From contig NZ_BOMI01000017.1 in NCBI RefSeq assembly GCF_016862115.1, positions 1-64,000 on the forward strand: DNA of 64,000 nucleotides. Reading direction: 5' to 3'. Shown one piece after another: positions 8,770-17,147 of the stretch. How positions within the stretch are numbered: the stretch's first letter is position 1; the number at the start of each line of letters is the position of its first letter. The position numbers were made by a program, and so were the translations under genes. The notes below the pieces were generated by a model, which did not search any database, was not told the origin of the DNA, and was given only the letters and a program-made list of their open reading frames with translations. The stretch is from Paractinoplanes deccanensis. GTDB lineage: Bacteria; Actinomycetota; Actinomycetes; Mycobacteriales; Micromonosporaceae.

Positions 8770-10089
8770 ATGAACGGTCCTGAGCTGGTCCTCGTGCTGC
8801 GCTATCGCAAGGCGGTGACGTACGGCTTCCACGTGCTGCTGGGCGCGCTGGGCGAGCACGAGACCGCGACCCGGTACGAGGTCCGGTTCGGCGAGACCGT
8901 GGCGGCCACCGCCGAGCACATCCGCGACGCGGCGGCCACCGGCGCGAAGGTTCTGGTGCTCTGGTCCTTCTACTCGCCGGACGCCGCCGCGCTCGCCGAG
9001 GAGCTCGCGCACATCAAAAAGCTCGCCGACGGCCCGAACGTCACCCACCTGGCCGGCGGGGTGCACGCCACCGCCGAGCCCGTGCAGACCCTCGACGCCG
9101 GCTGGGACATGGCCGCCATCGGCGAGGGGGAGTCGACCCTGCTCAGCCTCGTCGACGCCAAGGGGGACCCGGCGGGCATCACCGGCCTGGCCTACCGCGA
9201 TGCCACCGGCAAGCTGATCAGGACCGGCAAGGCGCGGCAGTTGCCCCTGGAAGAGTTCCCGGGGTTCGCGCTGAAGTGGGGCAGGTTCAACGCTCTGGAG
9301 ATCACCCGCGGCTGCGTGTACGCGTGCCGGTTCTGCCAGACGCCGTTCATGTTCTCGGCCCGGTTCCGGCATCGCAGCGTCGAGAACGTGCGGTGGCACG
9401 TCGACCGGATGCGCGACCGGGGGCTGCGCGACGTCCGCTTCATCACGCCGACGGCGATGAGCTACGGCAGCCAGACCGAGGACCCGAACCTGGCGGCGGT
9501 GGAGGAGCTGCTGGCCTCCTGCAAGGAGGGCATCGGGCCGGACGGGCGGGTGTTCTTCGGGTCGTTCCCGAGCGAGATCCGGCCCGAGCACGTGAGCCGG
9601 GAGGCGTTGCGCCTGGTCAAGAAGTACTGCGCCAACACCAACATCATCGTGGGGGCGCAGTCGGGCTCCGACCGGGTGCTCGGCACGGCCAAGCGCGGTC
9701 ACGGCGTCGAGGAGGTCCGCCGGGCGGTGCGGCTCGGCGTCGAGGAGGGCTTCCAGATCAACGTGGACATGATCTTCGGGATGCCGGGCGAGGACCAGGG
9801 CGACGTGGACGCGTCGCTGGGCCTCGCCCGCGAGCTTGCCGACCTGGGGGCGCGGATCCACGCGCACACCTTCATGCCGCTGCCGGGCACCCCGTGGCGG
9901 GACGCGCCGGCGGGCGACGTCGACCCCGAGACGATCCGCGAGGTGGACCGGCTGTCGCAGCGCGGGGCCCTCTACGGCCACTGGCAGAAGCAGCGCGACC
10001 ACGCCGTCCGGCTCGCGGCGGCCGCCGAGGCATACCCGAGGCCGGGGCGCAGCCGGACGCTGCTGCCCACCGTGCCCCGGGAGCCCTAG
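8770..10089 (+). CDS. B12-binding/radical SAM protein (TIGR04013-like)
   Basis: 439 residues. Residues ~1-120 are a B12-binding-like Rossmann domain (LVLWSFYSPDAAALAEEL, VHATAEPVQTLDAGWDMAAIGEGE). The radical SAM core begins at EITRGCVYACRFCQTPFMF, giving the CxxxCxxC ligands of the SAM-cleaving [4Fe-4S] cluster, and continues to NVDMIFGMPGEDQGDV. The architecture matches a family best known from archaea (TIGR04013, MJ1487 type) and scattered in bacteria, with unknown reaction. It ends 4 bp into the convergent zinc-ribbon gene. There is no obvious substrate gene beside it. Confidence 0.88.
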   Translation: MNGPELVLVLRYRKAVTYGFHVLLGALGEHETATRYEVRFGETVAATAEHIRDAAATGAKVLVLWSFYSPDAAALAEELAHIKKLADGPNVTHLAGGVHATAEPVQTLDAGWDMAAIGEGESTLLSLVDAKGDPAGITGLAYRDATGKLIRTGKARQLPLEEFPGFALKWGRFNALEITRGCVYACRFCQTPFMFSARFRHRSVENVRWHVDRMRDRGLRDVRFITPTAMSYGSQTEDPNLAAVEELLASCKEGIGPDGRVFFGSFPSEIRPEHVSREALRLVKKYCANTNIIVGAQSGSDRVLGTAKRGHGVEEVRRAVRLGVEEGFQINVDMIFGMPGEDQGDVDASLGLARELADLGARIHAHTFMPLPGTPWRDAPAGDVDPETIREVDRLSQRGALYGHWQKQRDHAVRLAAAAEAYPRPGRSRTLLPTVPREP

Positions 10090-10319
10090 AAGGGGCGGTC
10101 GGCCGGGCGGTCCCAGCCGTCGCAGGCGTCCTCCTCGTCGACCTGGTCGCGCAGGACGTCGAGCAGGTCGGGGCCCTCGTGGCCGGTGTCGACGGAGCGG
10201 CCGGTGAGGCCCAGCTGGGTGGCGCAGTCGCGGCCGAAGCCCTTCACCATGCGGTCGGCGCGCGTGAGGTGGCCGCAGCGCGGGCAGCGCCGCATCACGG
10301 GAGCGTCCGGAGTGACCAT
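10086..10319 (-). CDS. small zinc-ribbon protein (DUF6011-like)
   Basis: 77 residues. An N-terminal CPRCGHLTRADRMVKGFGRDC supplies three or four Cys for a zinc ribbon, followed by an acidic tail (DLLDVLRDQVDEEDACDGWD). Short proteins with CPRCG...GYGxxC are common in actinomycetes and phages (DUF6011); the role is unknown. It overlaps the 3' end of the radical SAM gene by 4 bp on the opposite strand, and its start is 68 bp from the formate dehydrogenase start, so the two share a divergent promoter region. Confidence 0.7.
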   Translation of the reverse strand: MVTPDAPVMRRCPRCGHLTRADRMVKGFGRDCATQLGLTGRSVDTGHEGPDLLDVLRDQVDEEDACDGWDRPADRPF

Positions 10320-10387
10320 CGTCCCTATTATCGGCGAGCCGGAGGCAAGTCGTGCGGATCTTCGGGTGCGGGGTTAGGGTCTGAGGC

Positions 10388-13300
10388 GTGGGCGTGCGCA
10401 CCTGGATCGAGGGTTGGCCGGTCTACCGGCAGCTGACCGGGACCGACCCGCTGGGCCGTGGCGCCGCCGCGAAATCCGACGGGTCGCGTGCCCTGGAGAG
10501 CCGCACCGAGACCGCCGACCGGGTGGCCAAGTCGGTCTGCCCCTACTGCGCGGTCGGCTGCGGCCAGCGCATCTTCGTCAAGGACGAGAAGGTCGTCCAG
10601 ATCGAGGGCGACCCGGACAGTCCGATCTCGCGCGGGCGGCTCTGCCCCAAGGGGTCGGCCAGCAAGAGCCTGGTCACCAGCGACCGCCGTCAGCAGCACG
10701 TGCTCTACCGCCGGCCCTACGGCACCGAGTGGGAGCGGCTCGACCTCGACACGGCGATGGACATGATCGCCGACCGGGTGCTCGCCGCGCGCGACGCGAC
10801 CTGGGAGGAGAGCGACGCCGACGGCCGGCCGCTCAACCGCACGCTGGGCATCTCGAGCCTGGGCGGCGCGACGCTGGACAACGAAGAGAACTACATCATC
10901 AAGAAGCTCTTCACCGCGCTCGGCGCCATCCAGATCGAAAATCAAGCCCGTATTTGACACTCCGCCACCGTTCCCGGTCTGGGAACCTCCTTCGGCCGTG
11001 GCGGGGCCACCGGATTCCTCCAGGATCTGGCGAACGCCGACTGCATCATCATCCAGGGCTCCAACATGGCGGAAGCGCACCCCGTGGGCTTCCAATGGGT
11101 GATCGAGGCCAAGAAGCGCGGCGCGAAGATCATCCACATCGATCCTCGCTTCACGCGCACCAGCGCGCTGGCGCACACCTTCGTGCCGGTGCGGGCGGGC
11201 GCGGACATCGCGTTCCTGGGTGGGGTGATCAACTACATCCTCAGCAACGAGAAGGACTTCCGGGAGTACGTGCTCGCGTACACCAACGCCTCCATGCTCG
11301 TCAGTGAGGACTTCCAGGACACCGAGGAGCTCGACGGGCTCTTCTCCGGCTTCGACCCCGAGACCCGGGCGTACGACCAGAGCAGCTGGCAGTACGCGGG
11401 CCAGCAGGACCACGGCCAGGAGGAGGGCGAGTCGCACGTCGACCGGGAGACCGCCTCGGGCCTGGAGCAGGAGTCGCACGGCCCGCCCATCCCGGCCGAC
11501 GTGCCACGCGACCCGACGCTGCAGGACCCGCGCTGCGTCTACCAGGTGCTCAAGCGGCACTACGCGCGCTACACGCCGGAGGTCGTCGAGCAGCTCTGCG
11601 GCGTACCGCGGGAGAAGTTCCTGGAGGTCTGTGAGGCCTGGACGGCGAACTCCAACCGGGAACGCACGACCGCGCTGGTCTACTCCGTGGGGTGGACGCA
11701 GCACAGCGTCGGCGTGCAGTACATCCGGACCGGGGCGATCATCCAGCTGCTGCTGGGCAACATGGGCCGCCCGGGCGGCGGGGTCATGGCGCTGCGCGGG
11801 CACGCGAGCATCCAGGGCTCCACGGACATCCCGACGCTGTTCAACCTGCTGCCCGGTTACCTGCCGATGCCACACTTCCAGCAGCACGAGACCTTCGACC
11901 AGTGGATCGACGCGATCCGCCACCCGGAGCAGAAGGGCTTCTGGGCCGACGCGAAGGCGTACGCGGTCAGCCTCCTGAAGTCCTATTGGGGCGACGCGGC
12001 GACCGAGGAGAACGACTACGGGTACGGCTGGCTGCCCCGCCTGACCGGCGACCACGGCACGTACCAGCAGGTCCTCGACATGATCGACGGGAAGGTCAAG
12101 GGCTACTTCCTGCTCGGGCAGAACCCGGCGGTCGGCTCGGCGCACGGGCGCGCCCAGCGGCTCGGCATGGCCAACCTCGACTGGCTGGTGGTCCGCGACC
12201 TGTTCATGATCGAGAGCGCCACGTTCTGGAAGAACGGGCCCGAGGTGGCGACCGGCGAGATCGTGCCGGAGCAGTGCAAGACCGAGGTCTTCTTCATGCC
12301 GGCGGCCTCGCACGCCGAGAAGGAGGGCACCTTCACCCAGACCCAGCGCATGCTGCAATGGCGCGAGAAGGCGGTCGACCCGCCGGGCGACGCGCGCAGC
12401 GAGCTGTGGTTCTTCTACCACCTCGGCCGCAGGATCCGGGAGCGCCTGCGCGACTCGGACCGGGCCCGCGACGCCGCCGTCAAGAACCTGACGTGGGATT
12501 ACGGATCGTCCGACGAGCCGGACGCGGAGCTGGTGCTCAAGGAGATCAACGGGTACGACCTGCGCACCGGCGACCTGCTCGGCTCGTACACGCAGATGAA
12601 GCCGGACGGCTCCACCTCGGGCGGCTGCTGGATCTACACCGGCGTCTACGCCGACGGCGTCAACCAGGCGGCGCGGCGCAAGCCGGGCAGCGAGCAGAGC
12701 TACGTCGCGCCCGAGTGGGGCTGGGTGTGGCCGGCCAACCGGCGCACCCTCTACAACCGTGCCTCCGCCGACCCCGACGGCAAGCCGTGGTCCGAGCGGA
12801 AGAAGTACGTCTGGTGGGACGCCGGCAAGGGCGAGTGGACCGGCGACGACGTGCCCGACTTCGAGAAGACGAAGCCCCCGTCGTACCGCCCGCCCGAGGG
12901 ATCCACCGGCGTGGCCGCGATCTCCGGCGACGACGCGTTCATCATGCAGGGCGATGGCAAGGGCTGGCTGTACGCACCGAGCGGGCTGATCGACGGCCCG
13001 ATGCCGACCCACTACGAGCCGGCCGAGTCGGGCGTGCGCAACCCGCTCTACGGGCAGCAGGCCAACCCCACCCGCAAGGTGTACGACCGCACGGACAACC
13101 TCACCAACCCGAGCGCCCCGGACAGCCGCGCGGCCGTGTTCCCGTACGTCTTCAGCACCAGCCGGCTCACCGAGCACCACACCGCCGGAGGCATGAGCCG
13201 CCAGCTGCCGTACCTCTCGGAGCTGCAGCCCGAGATGTTCGTGGAGGTCTCGCCGCAGCTGGCCGCCGAGCGGGGTCTCACCCACCTCGGCTGGGCGCAC

Positions 13301-13609
13301 ATCGTGACCGCGCGGGCGGCGATCGAGGCCCGCGTGATGATCACCGATAGGCTCAGGCCGCTGCGCATCGAGGGGCGGACCGTGCACCAGATCTGGATGC
13401 CCTACCACTGGGGCGGCGAGGGCGTGGTCACCGGCGACTCGGCCAACGACCTGATCGGCATCACGCTCGACCCGAACGTGCTCATCCAGGAGAGCAAGGT
13501 CGGCACGTGCGACATCCGGGCCGGGCGCCGGCCGTCGGGTCCGGGGCTGCTGGCGTACGTGCGGGGCTACCGTCTCCGCGCGGGGCTGGAGGACGAGAGT
13601 GGGAAGTAA
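10388..13609 (+). CDS. fdhA: formate dehydrogenase alpha subunit, selenocysteine-containing
   Basis: Molybdopterin enzyme oxidising formate to CO2. Read through the UGA at 10955-10957 it gives 1073 residues, close to E. coli FdnG. The UGA is residue 190 in ENQARI-U-HSATVPGLG, exactly where FdnG/FdhF carry the Mo-ligand Sec. Residues ~51-95 hold the [4Fe-4S] cluster (CPYCAVGCGQ...RLCPKG). Downstream blocks SFGRGGATGFLQDLANADCIIIQGSNMAEAHP and LLLGNMGRPGGGVMALRG are family signatures. I see no twin-arginine signal, unlike FdnG. The GTG start follows CTGAGG. The beta gene begins inside its last 11 bp, so it is operonic with beta and NrfD-like genes. A naive gene caller would split it in two at the UGA. 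Confidence 0.96.
10955..10986 (+). promoter_or_regulatory. Sec UGA codon and bacterial SECIS hairpin
   Basis: The UGA at 10955-10957 is followed after 12 nt by a hairpin with a perfect 6-bp stem, GTTCCC (10970-10975) against GGGAAC (10981-10986), closing a 5-nt loop GGTCT. The E. coli fdhF SECIS has the same apical GGUCU, whose G and U are contacted by the SelB C-terminal domain, at a comparable distance from the UGA. The hairpin lies inside the coding sequence, as in all bacterial SECIS elements. Confidence 0.9.
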
Positions 13610-14513
13610 CAGCCTGTACGGGCCGATCGACCCGGCCACCGACGCGGGATACGTCGACCCTCCGCCGCGCATGGGCTTCTTCACCGACACGTCCGTCTGC
13701 ATCGGATGCAAGGCGTGCGAGGTGGCCTGCAAGGAGTGGAACCTCGTCCCGGACGACGGCTTCAACCTGCTGGGTCATTCCTACGACAACACGGGCGGCC
13801 TGAGCGCGAACTCGTGGCGGCACGTGGCCTTCGTCGAGCAGCCCTTCGCGGGTGACGCGCTCGCCGAGGCGGCGGGCACGGGCACCCAGTTCCTCGGCAT
13901 GCCGCTGTCCGACCTGCCCGGCAAGGCCACGCCCGGCCCGCGCGGCGACTTCCGCTGGCTGATGATGTCCAACGTGTGCAAGCACTGCACGCACGCCGGC
14001 TGCCTGGACGTCTGCCCGACCGGGGCGCTCTTCCGCACCGAGTTCGGCACGGTCGTCGTGCAGCAGGACATCTGCAACGGCTGCGGTTACTGCGTCTCCG
14101 GATGCCCGTACGGCGTGATCGACCGGCGCGAGGGCGACGGGCGCGCCTGGAAGTGCACGCTCTGCTACGACCGGATCGGCGACGGGCTCACCCCGGCCTG
14201 CGCGAAGGCGTGCCCGACCGAGTCGATCCAGTTCGGCGAGCTCGACGAGTTGCGCGAGCGGGCGGCGCGGCGGGTCGAGGACCTGCACGAGCAGGGCGTC
14301 GCCGAGGCCCGCCTCTACGGCCACGAGGAGGACAACGGGGTCGGCGGCGACGGCGCGTTCTTCCTGCTGCTGGACGAGCCCGAGGTGTACGGCCTGCCGC
14401 CCGACCCGGTGGTGGCGACGCGCGACCTGCCGAGGATGTGGAAGCGGGCGGGCCTGGCCGCGCTGGCCATGGCCGCGTCCGCGGTGGTCGCGTTCGCGGG
14501 GCGGCGCGGATGA
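13599..14513 (+). CDS. fdhB: formate dehydrogenase beta subunit, four [4Fe-4S] ferredoxin protein
   Basis: 304 residues carrying electrons from the alpha subunit to the membrane subunit. Four Cys clusters are visible: CIGCKACEVACKEW, CKHCTHAGCLDVCPTG, CNGCGYCVSGCPYG, and CTLCYDRIGDGL...CAKACPT. A hydrophobic C-terminal helix (GLAALAMAASAVVAFAG) resembles the single anchor of FdnH. The GTG at 13599 sits 6 bp after GGAGG and overlaps the alpha gene by 11 bp; its stop overlaps the next ATG (ATGA). Tight spacing indicates one operon. Confidence 0.95.
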   Translation: MGSNSLYGPIDPATDAGYVDPPPRMGFFTDTSVCIGCKACEVACKEWNLVPDDGFNLLGHSYDNTGGLSANSWRHVAFVEQPFAGDALAEAAGTGTQFLGMPLSDLPGKATPGPRGDFRWLMMSNVCKHCTHAGCLDVCPTGALFRTEFGTVVVQQDICNGCGYCVSGCPYGVIDRREGDGRAWKCTLCYDRIGDGLTPACAKACPTESIQFGELDELRERAARRVEDLHEQGVAEARLYGHEEDNGVGGDGAFFLLLDEPEVYGLPPDPVVATRDLPRMWKRAGLAALAMAASAVVAFAGRRG

Positions 14514-15466
14514 GCCCGCGCGGCGGCGGCGACCGGTCGATGGTGCCCGAGGCGGAGTTCCGCTCCTACTACGGGCGGCCCATCGTGCGCCCGCCGGTCT
14601 GGACCCACGACATCGCGTCCTACCTGTTCACCGGCGGGCTCGCGGCCGGCTCGGCGCTGCTCGCCGCGGGCGGCCAGGCGACCGGCGACGCGACCCTGCG
14701 GCGCGTGGGCCGGACGGTCACCCTGGGCGCGCTGGGCGCCAGCACATACTTTTTGATCATCGACCTGGGCCGGCCGGAACGATTCCACCACATGCTGCGG
14801 GTGGCGAAGCCGACCTCGCCGATGTCGATGGGCACGTGGATCCTCGCGTCGTTCGGCGGCGTGGCGGCGGTGGCCGGTGCCGCCGAGTTCGCGCCGCTGC
14901 TGCCGTCCCGGCTGCTGCGCCGGGTGCTGCCGCCGGCCGGCGACGCCGCGGGCTACGGTGCCGCCGTGCTCGCTCCGGCGCTGGCCACGTACACGGCCGT
15001 GCTCTTCGCCGACACGGCGGTGCCCAGCTGGAACGCGGTCCACCCGGAGCTGCCGTTCATGTTCGCCGGCAGCGCTCTGGCCAGCGGCGCCGGGGTCGGC
15101 CTCATCGCCGCACCCGGCAAGCCGGCGCGGCGCATGGCGGTGCTCGGCGCCGCGATGGAGCTGGCCGCCGGACATCGGGTGGAGCACGGGCACGGGCTGC
15201 TCAGCGAGCCCTACCGTCAGGGCCGGCCGGGCAAGCTGCTCCAGGCCGCCCGGCTGCTCACGGCGGCCGGGGCGGCGGGTGCGGTGCTGGGCCGCCGCTC
15301 GCGGGCCGTCTCGGCGCTGTCCGGGCTCGCGCTGCTGGCGGGCTCGGCGCTCACCCGGTTCGGCGTCTTCGAGGCGGGCGTGGTCTCGGCCAAGGACCCG
15401 AAATACACCGTCGTCCCGCAGCGCGAACGCCTCGCCGCCAAGACCGAGGTCACCGGGCAGCCGTGA
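14510..15466 (+). CDS. NrfD/PsrC-type membrane subunit of formate dehydrogenase
   Basis: 318 residues with eight or so hydrophobic segments (DIASYLFTGGLAAGSALLAAGG, TVTLGALGASTYFLIIDLG, MSMGTWILASFGGVAAVAG, and others). The pattern and the motif LIIDLGRPERFHHMLRVAKPTSPMS identify the NrfD/polysulfide-reductase family, quinone-reactive proteins without haem. It thus replaces the cytochrome b subunit (FdnI) of E. coli formate dehydrogenase-N and should pass electrons to menaquinone. The start overlaps the beta stop by 4 bp; the end overlaps the convergent MerR gene by 17 bp. Confidence 0.92.
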   Translation: MSPRGGGDRSMVPEAEFRSYYGRPIVRPPVWTHDIASYLFTGGLAAGSALLAAGGQATGDATLRRVGRTVTLGALGASTYFLIIDLGRPERFHHMLRVAKPTSPMSMGTWILASFGGVAAVAGAAEFAPLLPSRLLRRVLPPAGDAAGYGAAVLAPALATYTAVLFADTAVPSWNAVHPELPFMFAGSALASGAGVGLIAAPGKPARRMAVLGAAMELAAGHRVEHGHGLLSEPYRQGRPGKLLQAARLLTAAGAAGAVLGRRSRAVSALSGLALLAGSALTRFGVFEAGVVSAKDPKYTVVPQRERLAAKTEVTGQP

Positions 15467-15842
15467 CCTCGCGCTGCTGCCGCTCCAGCTCGCCGTAGAT
15501 CTCGATCTTCACGTCGAGGACCGCGAGGTCGGCCTGGAGCTCGGCGATGCGGGCCAGCACGCGCTCGCGGTGCTCGATGAACAGCCGCAGCCGGTCGCCG
15601 ACCGTCTCGTCACCGGCGCGCACCATCTCCGCGTACCGCCGCATGTCGCGCACCGGCATGCCGGTGGTGCGCAGCCGGATCAGCAGCTGGAGCCAGCCCA
15701 GATCGGCATCGCTGTAGCGGCGGCGGCCGGCGCTGTCCCGCTCGACCGGCGCGACCAGGCCCTCCTGCTCGTACCACCGCAGCGTGTGCACGGTGAGCCC
15801 GACGCGGTCGGCGACCTCGCCGACAGTGAGTCCGTACGCCAT
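15450..15842 (-). CDS. MerR-family transcriptional regulator
   Basis: 130 residues. N-terminal winged helix LTVGEVADRVGLTVHTLRWYEQEGLVAPVERDSAGRRRYSDADL, then a coiled-coil dimerisation helix (RLRLFIEHRERVLARIAELQADLAVLDVKIEIY). There is no metal-binding Cys set, so it is closer to the YhjB/organic-ligand MerRs than to metal sensors. A perfect dyad fits autoregulation from its own promoter. It reads antisense into the end of the NrfD gene and lies directly downstream of selD on the same strand. Confidence 0.9.
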   Translation of the reverse strand: MAYGLTVGEVADRVGLTVHTLRWYEQEGLVAPVERDSAGRRRYSDADLGWLQLLIRLRTTGMPVRDMRRYAEMVRAGDETVGDRLRLFIEHRERVLARIAELQADLAVLDVKIEIYGELERQQREVTAAR

Positions 15843-15858
15843 GGGTCAGAGCCTCCCC

Positions 15859-15880
15859 CTTCGAGTGCACTCCAAGTCAA
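15859..15880 (-). promoter_or_regulatory. MerR-type promoter/operator
   Basis: On the minus strand a TTGACT -35-like box (15875-15880) is followed by the dyad CTTnGAGTGCACTCnAAG, whose core GAGTGCACTC (15863-15872) is perfectly palindromic. MerR-family proteins bind such dyads in the spacer between -35 and -10 boxes. It lies between the selD stop and the MerR start, and the -35 box overlaps the last codons of selD. A -10 box would fall in the G-rich stretch near 15850 and is not obvious. Confidence 0.6.
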
Positions 15881-16872
15881 GCGATTATCTGCAGCGTGAT
15901 CCCGTCCCGGGCCGGGATCAGCTCGCCGATGACCGGGCAGCCCGGGATCTCGCCGGCCACGAGCAGCCCGCCGGAGGTCTGCGCGTCGGCCAGCAGCAGC
16001 AGCTCGTCCTCCGCGGTGGCGCCGGCGTCGAGGTGCGGCCGCACCCAGTCGAGGTTGCGGCGCGTCCCGCCGCTGACGAAGCCCTCGGCGAGCGCCCGCC
16101 GAGCCCCGTCCAGGTACGGCACGGCCTTCGCGTCGACGCGCGCCGTGACCCCGCTGGCCCGGGCAAGCTTGTGCAGGTGCCCGAGCAGCCCGAAGCCGGT
16201 CACGTCGGTGGCGCAGACGACGCCCCGCTCCAGCGCCAGCTGGGACGCCTTGTCGTTCAACGTGGTCATGGCCGCGACCGCCTCGGGGAAGACCTCGCCG
16301 GTCGCCTTGTGCCGGCTGTTGAGCACCCCGACACCGAGCGGCTTGGTGAGGGTGAGCGGCACACCGGGCCTGCCGGCGTCGTTGCGCATCAGCCGCCCGG
16401 GGTCGGCCAGACCGGTCACCGCCATGCCGTACTTGGGCTCCGGATCGTCGACGCTGTGCCCGCCCGCCACGTGACAACCGGCCTCGGCCGCCACGTCGAG
16501 CCCGCCGCGCAGCACCTCGGCCGCGAGCTCCATGGGCAGCACCTCGCGCGGCCACGCGAGCAGGTTGACCCCGACCACGGGCGTGCCGCCCATCGCATAG
16601 ACGTCGGAGAGCGCGTTGGCCACGGCGATGCGCCCCCAGTCGTACGCGTCGTCGACCACCGGCGTGAAGAAGTCGGCGGTCGCCACGATCGCGGTGCCGG
16701 CCTGGATCCGCACGACCGCCGCGTCGTCGCCGTCGTCGAGCCCCACCAGCAGCTCACCCGGGCCCCGCGGCGTCGTCACACCGACCAGCCCCGCCACCAC
16801 GGACTCCAATTCTCCCGGCGGGATCTTGCAGGCACATCCGCCACCGTGGGCGTACTGCGTCAGACGAGTCAC
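15877..16872 (-). CDS. selD: selenide, water dikinase (selenophosphate synthase)
   Basis: 331 residues. It makes selenophosphate, the Se donor for SelA, from selenide and ATP. The catalytic motif GGGCACKIPP is at residues ~10-19; the active site carries Cys, so SelD is not itself a selenoprotein. Also visible are the ATP-binding GLDDGDDAAVVRI, DFFTPVVDDAYDWGRIAVANALSDVYAMGG, the AGGHSVDDPEPKYGMAVTG block, and DVTGFGLLGHLHKL. It is divergent from the tRNA-Sec gene 58 bp away and sits next to formate dehydrogenase. Confidence 0.96.
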   Translation of the reverse strand: MTRLTQYAHGGGCACKIPPGELESVVAGLVGVTTPRGPGELLVGLDDGDDAAVVRIQAGTAIVATADFFTPVVDDAYDWGRIAVANALSDVYAMGGTPVVGVNLLAWPREVLPMELAAEVLRGGLDVAAEAGCHVAGGHSVDDPEPKYGMAVTGLADPGRLMRNDAGRPGVPLTLTKPLGVGVLNSRHKATGEVFPEAVAAMTTLNDKASQLALERGVVCATDVTGFGLLGHLHKLARASGVTARVDAKAVPYLDGARRALAEGFVSGGTRRNLDWVRPHLDAGATAEDELLLLADAQTSGGLLVAGEIPGCPVIGELIPARDGITLQIIA

Positions 16873-16930
16873 CGCCCCACTCTGGCATGCCCCGCGCGCC
16901 GCCGCCCACCCGCGGCGCTAGGGTGTCGGC

Positions 16931-17023
16931 GGAGGCGTTCAGGCGGCTGGTGCCCCTCCCAGTCTTCAAAACTGGTGTGACCCGGCATCCGGGTCAGGCG
17001 GGTTCGATTCCCGTCCGCCTCCG
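16931..17023 (+). tRNA. selC: tRNA-Sec (anticodon TCA)
   Basis: 93 nt. Acceptor strands GGAGGCG and CGCCTCC pair, with a G discriminator at 17023 and no encoded CCA. The anticodon stem CCAGT/ACTGG (16959-16963 and 16971-16975) encloses the 7-nt loop CTTCAAA with anticodon TCA at 16966-16968. The long variable arm contains GACCCG-GCATC-CGGGTC, and the T-arm GCGGG-TTCGATT-CCCGT follows. UCA decodes UGA; the long variable arm and extended acceptor/T stack are hallmarks of SelC. Confidence 0.96.
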
Positions 17024-17061
17024 TTTCCCTTGCCGCACGCAGTCTGATTATTTGCGTGCGA

Positions 17062-17087
17062 CTCAGCCGGGCGTCCTTTTTGCCGAC
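17062..17087 (+). promoter_or_regulatory. FliA-like (flagellar sigma) promoter for the chemotaxis receptor
   Basis: CTCA (17062-17065), a 16-nt spacer, then GCCGAC (17082-17087), ending 60 bp before the receptor start. From memory, FliA-family promoters of Actinoplanes missouriensis follow CTCA-N15-17-GCCGAA, and the general sigma-28 -10 element is GCCGATAA. The match has one difference at the last -10 base. A motility gene downstream makes it credible; use is inferred. Confidence 0.55.
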
Positions 17088-17147
17088 GGGACAGGTGTAG
17101 CGGTCCGAACGAGCCGTTTTTCCGTCGTGGCCAAGAGGTGAGTCAGC

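Noticed and set aside
10388..10957. A 189-residue truncated FDH followed by a separate 847-residue protein
   Set aside because: The break is a UGA at the Sec position with a SECIS hairpin, and selA, selB, selC and selD are present. One selenoprotein explains it better than a nonsense mutation.
10328..13765. 1145-codon minus-strand open frame
   Set aside because: Antisense to the FDH alpha gene; no recognisable domain, Arg/Val/His/Gly-rich shadow composition.
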